This document shows positions 33,218 to 41,087 of a stretch of 64,000 nt of DNA, one piece after another. Both the position numbers and the translations under genes were made by a program. The stretch is from assembly GCA_002841355.1 (NCBI GenBank), contig PHFB01000005.1, positions 39,490 to 103,489 of the forward strand, read 5' to 3'. Position 1 is the first letter of the stretch. Each line of letters starts with the position of its first letter. The stretch comes from Actinobacteria bacterium HGW-Actinobacteria-1 (GTDB taxonomy: Bacteria; Actinomycetota; Coriobacteriia; Anaerosomatales; Anaerosomataceae). The notes under the pieces were generated by a model that saw only the letters and a program-made list of their open reading frames with translations, had not been told where the DNA came from and did no database searches.

Positions 33218-33493
33218 CTACACGCGGTGCATGAATCGGAACACGTCTTCGCGCTGTAGCGTCACCTGCAGCCCGATCTCCTCGGCAACGGTGGCGAGGC
33301 GTGCCTGTACACCCTCGAAGCTTTCCACGTCCTCGTCGACGGTGACGAGCATCGTCATCGAGAACACGCCCGAGAGGATGGTCTGCCTGATGTCCTCGAT
33401 GTTCGCACCGGCAGCTGCGAGTGCGTTGGAGATTGCGGCGACGATGCCGACGCGGTCTTCACCCAACACCGAGAGGATGGCCTTGGTCTTCAT
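33218..33493 (-). CDS. UPF0237 ACT-domain protein
   Basis: ATG 33493 has a GGAGG site. The 91-residue product is one ACT domain: KAILSVLGEDRVGIVAAISNALAAAGANIEDIRQ (seen as LGEDRVGIVAAIS and ANIEDIRQTILSG) and a terminal VTLQREDVFRFMHRV. ACT domains bind amino acids or other small ligands and regulate a partner protein. Here that partner is very likely the UPF0210 protein in the same transcript. The ligand is unknown. Confidence 0.92.
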   Translation of the reverse strand: MKTKAILSVLGEDRVGIVAAISNALAAAGANIEDIRQTILSGVFSMTMLVTVDEDVESFEGVQARLATVAEEIGLQVTLQREDVFRFMHRV

Positions 33494-33532
33494 GCGGCAC
33501 CTCCAGGGAGCGGTCAGAATGTCTTCCCAGGA

Positions 33533-33538
33533 TATACT
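33533..33538 (+). promoter_or_regulatory. -10 box (TATACT) of the DUF951 gene
   Basis: TATACT lies 50 bases before the GTG start at 33588 in the divergent region with the ACT gene. No clear -35 is present. Confidence 0.4.
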
Positions 33539-33587
33539 GAGCACGTTGGCGCCACAAAGCGTTGGCGCGATTGAAGCGGAGGATGCA

Positions 33588-33803
33588 GTGACGGTACCGA
33601 TCGTCCCCGTGCGCATCGGCGACGTGGTGCGGCTCAAGAAGCCGCATCCGTGCGGTGCGAATGAGTGGGAAGTGAACAAGCTCGGGATGGACATCGGCCT
33701 CACCTGTCTGGGGTGTGGCCGAAAGGTCCGCCTGGAGCGCTACGAGTTCGATCGCCGCTTCCGGGGCTTCGAGTGCCGTGCCGAGGAGACGAGCGAGGGC
33801 TAG
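33588..33803 (+). CDS. DUF951 small zinc-ribbon-like protein
   Basis: GTG 33588 has GGAGG six bases upstream. The 71-residue product matches DUF951: VRIGDVVRLKKPHPCGANEWEV, seen here as the DVVRLKKPHPCG motif, GMDIGLTCLGCGRKVRL and ERYEFDRRFRGF. The three cysteines (HPCG, TCLGC) may bind zinc or nucleic acid. In Bacillus the homologue lies near the chromosome-partition genes. Its stop TAG lies in a CTAG that also contains the stop of the convergent M23-like gene. Confidence 0.9.
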   Translation: MTVPIVPVRIGDVVRLKKPHPCGANEWEVNKLGMDIGLTCLGCGRKVRLERYEFDRRFRGFECRAEETSEG

Positions 33804-34726
33804 GAGCCCGAGAGCTGCTCGAGCTTGCCCGGCACAGCCACGCGGTTGAGCTGCAGATGCACGTGGTCGCCACCGTTCTTGGTGTAGCCGCCAAGCTGGA
33901 TGTCGATCTTGTCGGACATCTTGCGGACGCAGGCGATGCGCGAGGCGCCAGCGGTGACGCGATCCCCCACTGTCACGGACACATCGTCAACATGGATGAG
34001 CACGACGTCGACTTCCGGCCAGCCGTCAGGCTTGATGTGTATCTCGTAGTCCGGGTACTTGTTGTAGAGGTTGTACGCGCGAACCTGCAGGACGGTTCCC
34101 GTGACCGGGGCGTACACAGTGCTCCCGGGGTTCGCGCCGACGTCGGCTGCCGTATCCGGTTTGCCCGTGCGGTTACTGCGCCACAGCCGGAGGACCGATC
34201 CCTGCCAGATGGTCTGCGTCGAGGTTGCGGCGCTGGCAGTCCCACTTACGGATTCGCTCGCGGGGACGGCCTTCACCTTGGCGGCCTGCGCCATATCGGC
34301 GTCGGGCGCGAGCGAATCCATTGCGAGCGTCTCCTTACCGGAAGCCTGGTGAAACGCGAGCGCCGTCACGTCTCCGGGGTCGACCGGGAGGCGCAGATTG
34401 AGACTGCGGTATGTCGCGAAGATGGGCGTGGGATCGCGCAATGGTTCAGCAGGCGTGCTCGTCTCGGCACTGGCGGAGGCGACGAGATCCCCCTGGTTCG
34501 GCTCCTTCATGCGCGCAGCGCGTGTGCCTGCCGCCGAGGCGAGCAGAACCACAGCGATGGCGAGCAGTGTGATGATGGCGAACACAGGTCCAAGATTCCG
34601 CTTGCGCGATCGCCGTCGACCGCCCCCGACCGTGAGCCCCGTGTCGCGAACCGGTCCCAGCCGGGATGGAGTCGAGATGCGTCGTGCCGGGGTCCGCTGG
34701 CGGATGCGGGGTTCTCTCGGCGTCAT
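33800..34726 (-). CDS. membrane-anchored M23-like (possibly inactive) protein
   Basis: The 308-residue protein has a very basic N-terminus, one membrane helix (about 47-68), a Thr/Ser/Ala linker and a C-terminal beta-barrel of M23 type: NPGSTVYAPVTGTVLQV, VSVTVGDRVTAGA and HVHLQLNRV. The last motif corresponds to the HLHFE of active enzymes. I cannot find the H-x3-D pair that provides the first zinc ligands at the right place, so it may be a non-catalytic binding barrel. The start ATG overlaps the CapA stop by four bases, making a two-gene operon likely. Confidence 0.65.
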   Translation of the reverse strand: MTPREPRIRQRTPARRISTPSRLGPVRDTGLTVGGGRRRSRKRNLGPVFAIITLLAIAVVLLASAAGTRAARMKEPNQGDLVASASAETSTPAEPLRDPTPIFATYRSLNLRLPVDPGDVTALAFHQASGKETLAMDSLAPDADMAQAAKVKAVPASESVSGTASAATSTQTIWQGSVLRLWRSNRTGKPDTAADVGANPGSTVYAPVTGTVLQVRAYNLYNKYPDYEIHIKPDGWPEVDVVLIHVDDVSVTVGDRVTAGASRIACVRKMSDKIDIQLGGYTKNGGDHVHLQLNRVAVPGKLEQLSGS

Positions 34727-35949
34727 GGCGTCACCGTCGCGGTGTTCCCGTCGATGGATACGAGCGTGCTGCGCTTCGCCGAGATGGCCTTCAGGCGGTC
34801 GAGGATGACGGTTGCCTCACTGCCGGTGACGAACTCGGGCTTTCCGTGTCCGTCGAGGTAGACCGGCGTCACCTTTACGTCGGTCACGCCATCAGGACCG
34901 AGTGCGGCATCCAGCACGAACGCTTCGCCGGTCTTGCGCGAGTAGTGATCGAAGACGAAGTCGCCGAGCGAGTACGCGATAAGCCGGTTCTTGTAGTACT
35001 CGACGGCCTGGATGACATGCGGATGGTGGGCGAGCACCATGTCCGCGCCCGCGTCGACCGCCGCCCGCGCGTCACGTACCTGCTCGCCATTGGCGTCATC
35101 CTGGTATTCCACGCCCCAGTGGAACGAGACGATCACGTAGTCGTACTTGCCCTTTGCCGAGCGGATCGCGGTCGTCACGGCGTCCATGTTGTTGCGTCCT
35201 GCGGCAAGTCCGGCCTTGGAGTCGGTGGCAACGAATCCCGGGGGTAGGATGTGCGAGAAGGCAAGGTAGGCGATCGACGTGCCGTCGCGCTCGATGACCG
35301 CTGGCTTCCAGGCCGCGGCGCGGTTCGCTCCCGCGCCGGCGTGAGCGATGCCGCGCGCGTCGAGGGTCGCCACGGTGTCGGCAAGTGCATCGGGGCCGTA
35401 GTCGAGCACATGATTGTTCGCAATCGAGAGGAAGTCAAAGCCGGAGGCGACGAGCCCTTCGACCCCGCGAGGGTCGCCTCGGAAGGTCACGTCCTTCGTG
35501 GCGTTCATGACGCCGCCGGTGCTGAGCGGGCTCTCCAGGTTGCCGATCGTCACGTCGGCTTGAGAGAGATGCGAGGCGACAGCGGCTAGCGGCGCAGAGC
35601 CCCCCGATGAGACCACGAGCGCCTTGACCTGGCGGTCGAAGATCATGTCGCCCACCGCCGATATGGTCAGCGTCGCGGGGCGACCGGCCTGGACCACGGC
35701 GAGCAGCGCAGGCGCCGTGAAGGCGGTCGTGTCATCAACAAGAGGTGAGAGCGGTGCGTGCGCAGCGGCTTTGAGAACCGGGGGAGTGGAGAGTGCAGGC
35801 CGCGCGATGAAGACGCCGACCGCTGCCAGGGCGGCCACGACCGCGACTGCCGCGGCGATGCCGACGATTGTGCGTCGCCGCCTACGGGCGGCGTTTCGCT
35901 GCGCCTGCCTGGCTGCAGCTCTTCCGGTACTGGACGGCGAAGGTTCCAT
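34723..35949 (-). CDS. CapA-family metallophosphatase-like membrane protein
   Basis: ATG 35949 follows GAGGAG. The 408-residue protein has a membrane helix near 27-49 and an exported CapA domain: TISAVGDMIFDRQ, IGNLESPLS, FLSIANNHVLDYG, VSFHWGVEY and LAHHPHVIQAVEYYKNRLIAYSLGDFVFDH (seen as VLAHHPHVIQ and YSLGDFVFDH). The Asp, Asn and His residues of the calcineurin-like metal site are present. CapA is best known from poly-gamma-glutamate capsule loci, but no capB, capC or capE is nearby. Single CapA proteins of actinobacteria have unclear roles in the envelope. Confidence 0.88.
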   Translation of the reverse strand: MEPSPSSTGRAAARQAQRNAARRRRRTIVGIAAAVAVVAALAAVGVFIARPALSTPPVLKAAAHAPLSPLVDDTTAFTAPALLAVVQAGRPATLTISAVGDMIFDRQVKALVVSSGGSAPLAAVASHLSQADVTIGNLESPLSTGGVMNATKDVTFRGDPRGVEGLVASGFDFLSIANNHVLDYGPDALADTVATLDARGIAHAGAGANRAAAWKPAVIERDGTSIAYLAFSHILPPGFVATDSKAGLAAGRNNMDAVTTAIRSAKGKYDYVIVSFHWGVEYQDDANGEQVRDARAAVDAGADMVLAHHPHVIQAVEYYKNRLIAYSLGDFVFDHYSRKTGEAFVLDAALGPDGVTDVKVTPVYLDGHGKPEFVTGSEATVILDRLKAISAKRSTLVSIDGNTATVTP

Positions 35950-36022
35950 GACTCCTCAGGCGCGTTCGACTCGCGTACGCGAACAAGGTTACAACAGCAG
36001 CAACCTTCGCGCCGTTTTGAGC

Positions 36023-36043
36023 GTTCGTTATGGTGTAACGAAC
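36023..36043. promoter_or_regulatory. inverted repeat GTTCGTTA-N5-TAACGAAC upstream of the V-ATPase operon
   Basis: Two perfect 8-base arms with a 5-base spacer sit in the divergent region between capA and the ATPase operon, about 60-80 bases before the -10 box at 36102. The arms share GTTCGT/ACGAAC with the inverted repeat before the LytTR gene, in opposite order. A dimeric regulator site is probable. Confidence 0.4.
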
Positions 36044-36101
36044 TTGAAACGCGGGCATGGTACAAGGTGTATTCAAGCGTGTTCGGGGGCGCCTCTGGTG
36101 A

Positions 36102-36107
36102 TAGAAT
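36102..36107 (+). promoter_or_regulatory. -10 box (TAGAAT) of the V-ATPase operon
   Basis: TAGAAT lies 40 bases before the GTG start of the first ATPase gene. The -35 region (GTGTTC) is a poor match. Confidence 0.4.
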
Positions 36108-36146
36108 CGCACGAGCACCGGAGGCATGCTGTAGAGGGTGGGGTAC

Positions 36147-36452
36147 GTGGAGAAGCTCGAGAGTATACTGCGCGCCGAAGATGAGGCGCGCGATGCTGTT
36201 CTCGCCGCGCGCGAGCAGGCGCAGCGAATCGTAGCCGAGGCGAGAATCAGAGCCGCCGAGAGCCGCTCGGTGATCGAGACCGAAGCCCGCGAACGCGCGG
36301 CCGCTGCGGCGAGCGCAACGCTCGCCCGCGCACAGAAGGAAGCAGCCCGAACTGCTGCTGACGCCGAGGCCAGGCATACCGCGGACCGGGAGCGTGCTGC
36401 GTCCCGCCTAGAAGGTGCCGTCACATCCGTGATGGCGGAGCTGGTGGGCTGA
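36147..36452 (+). CDS. atpH: V-type ATPase peripheral-stalk subunit H/G
   Basis: Of two close in-frame GTGs (36138 and 36147), the second has GGTGGGG at proper spacing. The 101-residue product is one long coiled coil rich in Ala, Arg and Glu (EKLESILRAEDEARDAV, then EARIRAAESRSVIETEARERAAA, seen as repeated AEAR units). This is the pattern of the H (or G) subunit that pairs with subunit E to form the peripheral stalks. It is the first gene of the operon, as in other bacterial and archaeal V/A-type clusters. It is two bases from atpI. Confidence 0.85.
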   Translation: MEKLESILRAEDEARDAVLAAREQAQRIVAEARIRAAESRSVIETEARERAAAAASATLARAQKEAARTAADAEARHTADRERAASRLEGAVTSVMAELVG

Positions 36453-36454
36453 CC

Positions 36455-38635
36455 GTGGCTGTCGCCCGGATGCTCAAGGTCACAGCGTTCGTCCATGGCT
36501 CCGCCGTGGAGCACGCCGTGGAGGCGCTTCGCGCCGTCGGCGTTCTCGATGTCGTTGCCGACGAGCATGATCTGCCCACGCCGGTCTCCGATCCCGAGCA
36601 GCGCCGCATCGAGCAACTCGATGAGTACATCGCCGACGCGCAATTCGTCGTCACGTTCCTTGGGAAGTACCACACGTCCGAGGCGCCGTTCTCGGCGTTC
36701 ATCAGCGAGAAGATCCATCTGAGTGAATCGGAGTTCGTGGCGCTCAAGCCGGACGTCGCGTTTCGCGAGCTCTATAGGGAGTGCGTCGACCTCAGCGACA
36801 GGCTCGCTTCGATGGCGCGGCAACGGCTGCGTCTCGCCAAGCTGATCGAGGACTTGGAGCCATGGCGCGACCTGCATCTGCAGATCAGCGGATGGAAGGG
36901 CACCGAGAACGTCGTCCTGTTCACTGGAACGGTTCCCGCGAACGAGGGCCCGGCGATCCGGCAGCGTCTGCGTGATGACGTGGCCGAGGTCAGCGTCGAG
37001 GAGCTTGGCGCCGTCGGGTCGCGTGCCGCATGGGTCGTGATGGCTCACCGCGATCGCCTCGACGAGGTCCGGGCGACACTCAACCTCACGAACTTCGCCG
37101 AAGTCGCATTCCCGGAGCTCTCGGATTACCCCGCCGAGGAGATCGCGCTTGCGCGTGCCGAGATCGAGCACATCGATGAGGAGCGCGAGCGGCTCTTGGA
37201 GCGCGCGAACGCGCTGTCCGCCGAGCAGTATCACCGCTCGGTCTCGCTGGCCGAATCGCTTGGCTCGGCACGGGACGTCGTTGCGGTGCGCGATCAATTC
37301 GGGGCGACTGAGCGCACCGTCCTCATCGAGGGATGGGTGCCCGAGAAGAAGCGTCCGGCTCTGGAGGAGGCACTCGGCTCATTCGACGGGCTCGTCGACT
37401 TCACGTTCAGGGACGCAGGTCCCGACGATCGCCCGCCGGTGGAGCTGGAGAACCCTCGCTGGCTCAAGCCGCTGGAGACGCTGACCGACCTGTATGGTCG
37501 CCCGCAGTACGTTGAGATGGATCCGACGCCGCTCATCGCGCCGTTCTTCCTGTTATTCTTCGGCATCTGCATCGGCGACGTTGGCTACGGCCTGATGCTC
37601 ATCACGGGTGCGTATCTCATCAAGAACAGGCTCGATGTCGCTCCGGGTGTGAAGCGGTTCATGGATCTGCTCATGATGGGCGGCGTGAGCTCGATGATCA
37701 TCGGCGTGCTCACGGGCTCGTACTTCGCGATCGACCAGGCTCAGCTGCCAGCGTTCTTGCGGTCGCTTTCGCTCATCAACCCGATGGAGGACCTCACGAC
37801 CTTCCTCGTGATCATGGTCGTGCTCGGCGTCGTGCAGGTGTTCTTTGGCGTGCTGGTGGCGGCATACGATGCGGCGAAACGTGGCGATGCTTCCTCGGCA
37901 GTGAACGACCAGATCTCCACCATCGTGCTGGCCATAGCGCTTGCCGTGGCCTTCACGGTACCGGTGGCGTCACTTCCTGCGATCGTACTGGGGCTCGGGG
38001 TCGTCATGCTCATGAAGGGGCACGCGCTTGAGGCCGCCCTTTCCGGCGATGACATGCCGGGATGGGAGCGTGCAGCAGGTGGCGCCTGGATCGCGCTCTT
38101 GTGCGGCTGGCTGCTCTCGGTCGCCTTCCATGGGCCGTCGATCATCGGCTGGGTACTGCTTGGCGGGTCGGTCGTGGGCTTGTTCGCGTCCAAGGGCGTC
38201 CGACGCTCGATCGTGGCACTGCTCGGGGGCGCGTATGCCGTCTACGGCATGACCGGATTCCTGAGCGACATCCTCTCGTACAGCCGTCTGGCGGCGCTCG
38301 GTCTTTCGGGCATGCTCGTCGGTAGCGTCTTCAACCTGCTCGCCGGTCTTGTATGGAGCGGCTCGGCGGGACTGTTCGCCAAAGGTGGTTTCTCGCTCGT
38401 GGGTGGCGTGCTCGTCATCGTGTTCGCGAGTCTGATATTCGTCGTCGGTCACGTCTTCAACGTCGTGATCAACCTGCTTGGCGCATTCGTTCATCCGGCG
38501 CGTCTGCAGTTCGTGGAGTTCTTCAGCAAGTTCTACGAAGGCGGCGGCCGGAACTACTCACCGTTCGGCTACCGGACCAAGGCTTTGGTGCTGCACGCAC
38601 AGGGTGTGCAGCAGGAAGGAGGCACGGAATCGTGA
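36455..38635 (+). CDS. atpI: V-type ATPase subunit I
   Basis: The 726-residue stator subunit has a cytosolic N-terminal half with coiled coils and a C-terminal membrane half of about seven to eight helices, beginning at FFLLFFGICIGDVGYG (about 360). The conserved SYSRLAALGLSG motif near 610 carries the arginine used for ion translocation. The cytosolic part shows ARMLKVTAFV and the GWVPEKKRPALEEALG stretch. It joins the rotor ring to the peripheral stalks. GTG start at 36455. Its TGA overlaps the GTG of atpK by four bases. Confidence 0.95.
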   Translation: MAVARMLKVTAFVHGSAVEHAVEALRAVGVLDVVADEHDLPTPVSDPEQRRIEQLDEYIADAQFVVTFLGKYHTSEAPFSAFISEKIHLSESEFVALKPDVAFRELYRECVDLSDRLASMARQRLRLAKLIEDLEPWRDLHLQISGWKGTENVVLFTGTVPANEGPAIRQRLRDDVAEVSVEELGAVGSRAAWVVMAHRDRLDEVRATLNLTNFAEVAFPELSDYPAEEIALARAEIEHIDEERERLLERANALSAEQYHRSVSLAESLGSARDVVAVRDQFGATERTVLIEGWVPEKKRPALEEALGSFDGLVDFTFRDAGPDDRPPVELENPRWLKPLETLTDLYGRPQYVEMDPTPLIAPFFLLFFGICIGDVGYGLMLITGAYLIKNRLDVAPGVKRFMDLLMMGGVSSMIIGVLTGSYFAIDQAQLPAFLRSLSLINPMEDLTTFLVIMVVLGVVQVFFGVLVAAYDAAKRGDASSAVNDQISTIVLAIALAVAFTVPVASLPAIVLGLGVVMLMKGHALEAALSGDDMPGWERAAGGAWIALLCGWLLSVAFHGPSIIGWVLLGGSVVGLFASKGVRRSIVALLGGAYAVYGMTGFLSDILSYSRLAALGLSGMLVGSVFNLLAGLVWSGSAGLFAKGGFSLVGGVLVIVFASLIFVVGHVFNVVINLLGAFVHPARLQFVEFFSKFYEGGGRNYSPFGYRTKALVLHAQGVQQEGGTES

Positions 38636-39135
38636 AAGACCTCTTCTGGGGTATGGCAGGAGCCGACTGGGCGCTTCTGGGAGGCGGCATCGCCGCGATT
38701 CTCGGCGGCATCGGCTCGGCCATCGGCATCACGGCGGCGAGTTCCGCTATTGCGGGTATCGTCTCCGAGGATGGCGAGAAGTTCGGCAAGCTGCTCCCGC
38801 TCGCGGCAATGCCGGGCACGCAGGGCATCTACGGGTTCATCGCCGCAGTTCTCGTTCTCATCTTCTTCAACCTTCTGAGCGGCGAGATCAACATCCCGGC
38901 CGCCATCGGGTTCAAGATCTTCCTGGCATGCATGCCGGTCTCGTTCCTGTGCCTCGTGAGCGCGATCTACCAGGGGCTCACGGCCGCGGCAGCAGCAGGC
39001 ATCGTCGCACGTCGCAGCGAGGACTCGGGTAAGGCGCTCATCTTCCCGGCGCTCGTTGAGACGTACGCCGTGCTCGCACTCATCGTGACGATCCTCATGC
39101 TCACGGTGCTGCAGACCGCACTCACGAAGATGTAG
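38632..39135 (+). CDS. atpK: V-type ATPase membrane-rotor subunit K
   Basis: The GTG at 38632 overlaps the atpI stop. The 167-residue proteolipid has four helices (two hairpins). The ion site resembles the Na+ V-ATPase of Enterococcus hirae NtpK: PGTQGIYG with T63 and Q64, Q114 in AIYQG, and the essential carboxylate E143 in LVETYAV. The first hairpin lacks a carboxylate, so there is one ion site per subunit. The presence of Thr and two Gln ligands favours Na+ over H+ coupling, by comparison with the known structure. The direction of use (ATP synthesis or hydrolysis) is not shown. Confidence 0.93.
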   Translation: MKDLFWGMAGADWALLGGGIAAILGGIGSAIGITAASSAIAGIVSEDGEKFGKLLPLAAMPGTQGIYGFIAAVLVLIFFNLLSGEINIPAAIGFKIFLACMPVSFLCLVSAIYQGLTAAAAAGIVARRSEDSGKALIFPALVETYAVLALIVTILMLTVLQTALTKM

Positions 39136-39147
39136 CCGGGAGTCCCC

Positions 39148-39756
39148 GTGGCTCTGTCAGACATCATCGAACGCATAGCACGTGACGCCGGGCAGGAGGC
39201 GGACGCGATCATTGCCGCCGCCAATGCCGAGGCGGAGCGCATCGTGGCAACCGCGACCGCACAGGCGACCGAGTCGGCGACGCGTCTCGAGCGCGATGCC
39301 GCGCGAGATGCAGAGCGAGACGCCGAGACCCTCCTCGCCGGAGCGCGCCTGCGTGCGCGTGACGCCGAGGTCGCGGCGCGCGGCGAACTCGTCGAGCGGG
39401 CGCTCGGCATGCTTGAGGAGCGGATCGTCGGACTGCCGGACGACGCGTACACGTCCTTCATCGCCGGTGCTGTCGTCGACGCCGCTGCCGGTGGCGAGGC
39501 GGTCAGGATCGCGGCAGCCGACAACAAGCGGCTTGCGGGCCTCGAAGCTGCAGTGACGTTGGTCGCGCGCGAGCGTGGCCGCGAGCTGGCACTTCGCTTC
39601 GACCCGGAAGCGGCCGATGTCGCGCACGGCGTGGTGCTCATCGGCGACCGCTCGCAGAACGACCTTTCAGTCGCCGGACTCATCTCGGCGCAGCGTGAGT
39701 CGCTCGTCATGAAGCTTGCAGCGACGCTCTTCGCTGAAGGGAAGGACGGCTCGTGA
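39148..39756 (+). CDS. atpE: V-type ATPase subunit E
   Basis: The GTG 39148 start is preceded by GGGAG. The 202-residue product has a long N-terminal coiled coil (about 1-95, Ala, Glu, Arg and Asp-rich) and a C-terminal alpha/beta head (TVSGV... region with VAHGVVLIGDRSQNDLSVAGL, seen as the GVVLIGD turn). This is the typical E-subunit layout of the peripheral stalk. It pairs with the H/G subunit encoded at the operon start. It overlaps the next gene by four bases. Confidence 0.88.
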   Translation: MALSDIIERIARDAGQEADAIIAAANAEAERIVATATAQATESATRLERDAARDAERDAETLLAGARLRARDAEVAARGELVERALGMLEERIVGLPDDAYTSFIAGAVVDAAAGGEAVRIAAADNKRLAGLEAAVTLVARERGRELALRFDPEAADVAHGVVLIGDRSQNDLSVAGLISAQRESLVMKLAATLFAEGKDGS

Positions 39757-40751
39757 GAGTCCCGCTCTTCAAAACGGTCTACGACGCCGTCTACTACGGG
39801 TTCGCGGTCGGGAAGGTCCGCGTGCTCGAGACGCGCATCTTCGGCGGCGGTACCTACGAACGTCTCGTGGACGCCCCCACTTTCGCCGAGCAGAAGCGGA
39901 TTCTCTCGGACACCGTCTACGGGCGGTATCTGGAGAATGCCGAGAACGCGGATGACGTCGAGGTGGGGCTGGAGACGGCGCTCGACGACTTCTATCGCTT
40001 CCTTGCCGAGGCGAACCTGCCCGAGCCGGTCGTCCGCTTCTTCCGGGTGCGCTATGACTACGCGAACCTGCGTGCCGTGCTCAAGGCGCGCGCACTAGGT
40101 GCCCCGATCGAAGGCATGATCGTGGGACTCGGCATCGTTCCGGTGACCGCGTTCGAAGGCCCGGTCGAACGGCTGCCGGAGTATCTGGCACAGGTTGCGG
40201 CCTCCCTCCTGGATGAGGACGGCCGTATCGCCGAAGTGGACGCGATCGACGCCGCGGTCGAGCAAGCGGCGTTCGCCGATCTCGTGGAGACGGCCCGTTC
40301 ATCGAAGAGCCGCGCACTGAAGGATCTCGCTCGCCTCATGGTCGATGTCGCCAACGCTCGTGCGGCTATCCGTGCCCGTCGCAAGAACCGTCCGGCGTCC
40401 GATCTGGCCGAAGGGCTGCTCAAGGGCGGCACGCTTCGCATCCGCGAGGTCGAGAAGATCTACACGCTTCCGTTCGCGGAGTTCGTTGACGCGCTTGCGG
40501 CGATGCCCACGCTTCGCGGTGTGGACGCCGATGCGCTCGCCGACCCCTCGGCGCTCGACGTCGTGCTCGACAACATGATCTCGCACTTCCTGCGCCAGGC
40601 CCGGGCCGTGCAGTTCGGTCCCGAGCCGGTCATCGCATACGTGATGGCGCGAGAAGCCGAGGTGACCGCCGTGCGGACGCTTCTCATCGGGCGGCTTGCC
40701 GGACTTGACCGCGACGCGCTGCGCAGCAGGCTGCGCGAGCTGTACGTGTAG
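39753..40751 (+). CDS. atpC: V-type ATPase subunit C
   Basis: A GTG start overlaps the atpE stop (GTGA). The 332-residue all-helical protein matches bacterial subunit C (d-type), which caps the K ring and links it to the central stalk. Motifs: YGFAVGKVRVLETRI at the start, FRVRYDYANLRAVLKAR, LKGGTLRIREVEKIY and the final EPVIAYVMAREAEVTAVRTLLIGRLAGL, visible as AREAEVTAVRTLL. The length and its place between E and F are standard. Confidence 0.93.
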   Translation: MRVPLFKTVYDAVYYGFAVGKVRVLETRIFGGGTYERLVDAPTFAEQKRILSDTVYGRYLENAENADDVEVGLETALDDFYRFLAEANLPEPVVRFFRVRYDYANLRAVLKARALGAPIEGMIVGLGIVPVTAFEGPVERLPEYLAQVAASLLDEDGRIAEVDAIDAAVEQAAFADLVETARSSKSRALKDLARLMVDVANARAAIRARRKNRPASDLAEGLLKGGTLRIREVEKIYTLPFAEFVDALAAMPTLRGVDADALADPSALDVVLDNMISHFLRQARAVQFGPEPVIAYVMAREAEVTAVRTLLIGRLAGLDRDALRSRLRELYV

Positions 40752-40760
40752 GGGATGCAG

Positions 40761-41087
40761 ATGGCCCAAATCGCGATAGTAGGGGACAGCACGAGCGTTG
40801 CGGGATTCCGCCCGCTCGGTTTCGCCGTGTTCCCCGTGGAGCGCGCCGAAGACGCCCGCGAGCTCTGGAACGAGCTTGCCGGCGGCGAATACGGCGTCGT
40901 GTTCGTGACCGAGCCTGTGTACTCGGCGGTGGAAGACCTCGTCGCCGAGGTGCTCGACCGGCCGGTTCCCGCCGTGACGATCATCCCCGGTGCGGGGAGC
41001 TCGGGCGGCGTTGGCGGAGCGAAGATCAACCGCGCGATTGAGCGCGCACTCGGTACCAGCATGTTGATCCGGGAAGAGGAAGAGTAG
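40761..41087 (+). CDS. atpF: V-type ATPase subunit F
   Basis: I prefer ATG 40761, five bases after an AGGGG site; ATG 40755 is adjacent to it and too close. The 108-residue Rossmann-like subunit F has AQIAIVGDSTSVAGFRPLGF, seen as IAIVGDSTSVAGF, YGVVFVTEPVY and IIPGAGSSGG, all typical. It binds the central shaft and helps regulate the motor. It sits directly before atpA with no gap. Confidence 0.92.
   Translation: MAQIAIVGDSTSVAGFRPLGFAVFPVERAEDARELWNELAGGEYGVVFVTEPVYSAVEDLVAEVLDRPVPAVTIIPGAGSSGGVGGAKINRAIERALGTSMLIREEEE

Noticed and set aside
31896..33587. A long plus-strand frame opposite UPF0210 that runs into the DUF951 gene.
   Set aside because: Only the last 71 codons match a real family (DUF951). 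The preceding part is the antisense of UPF0210 and the ACT gene.
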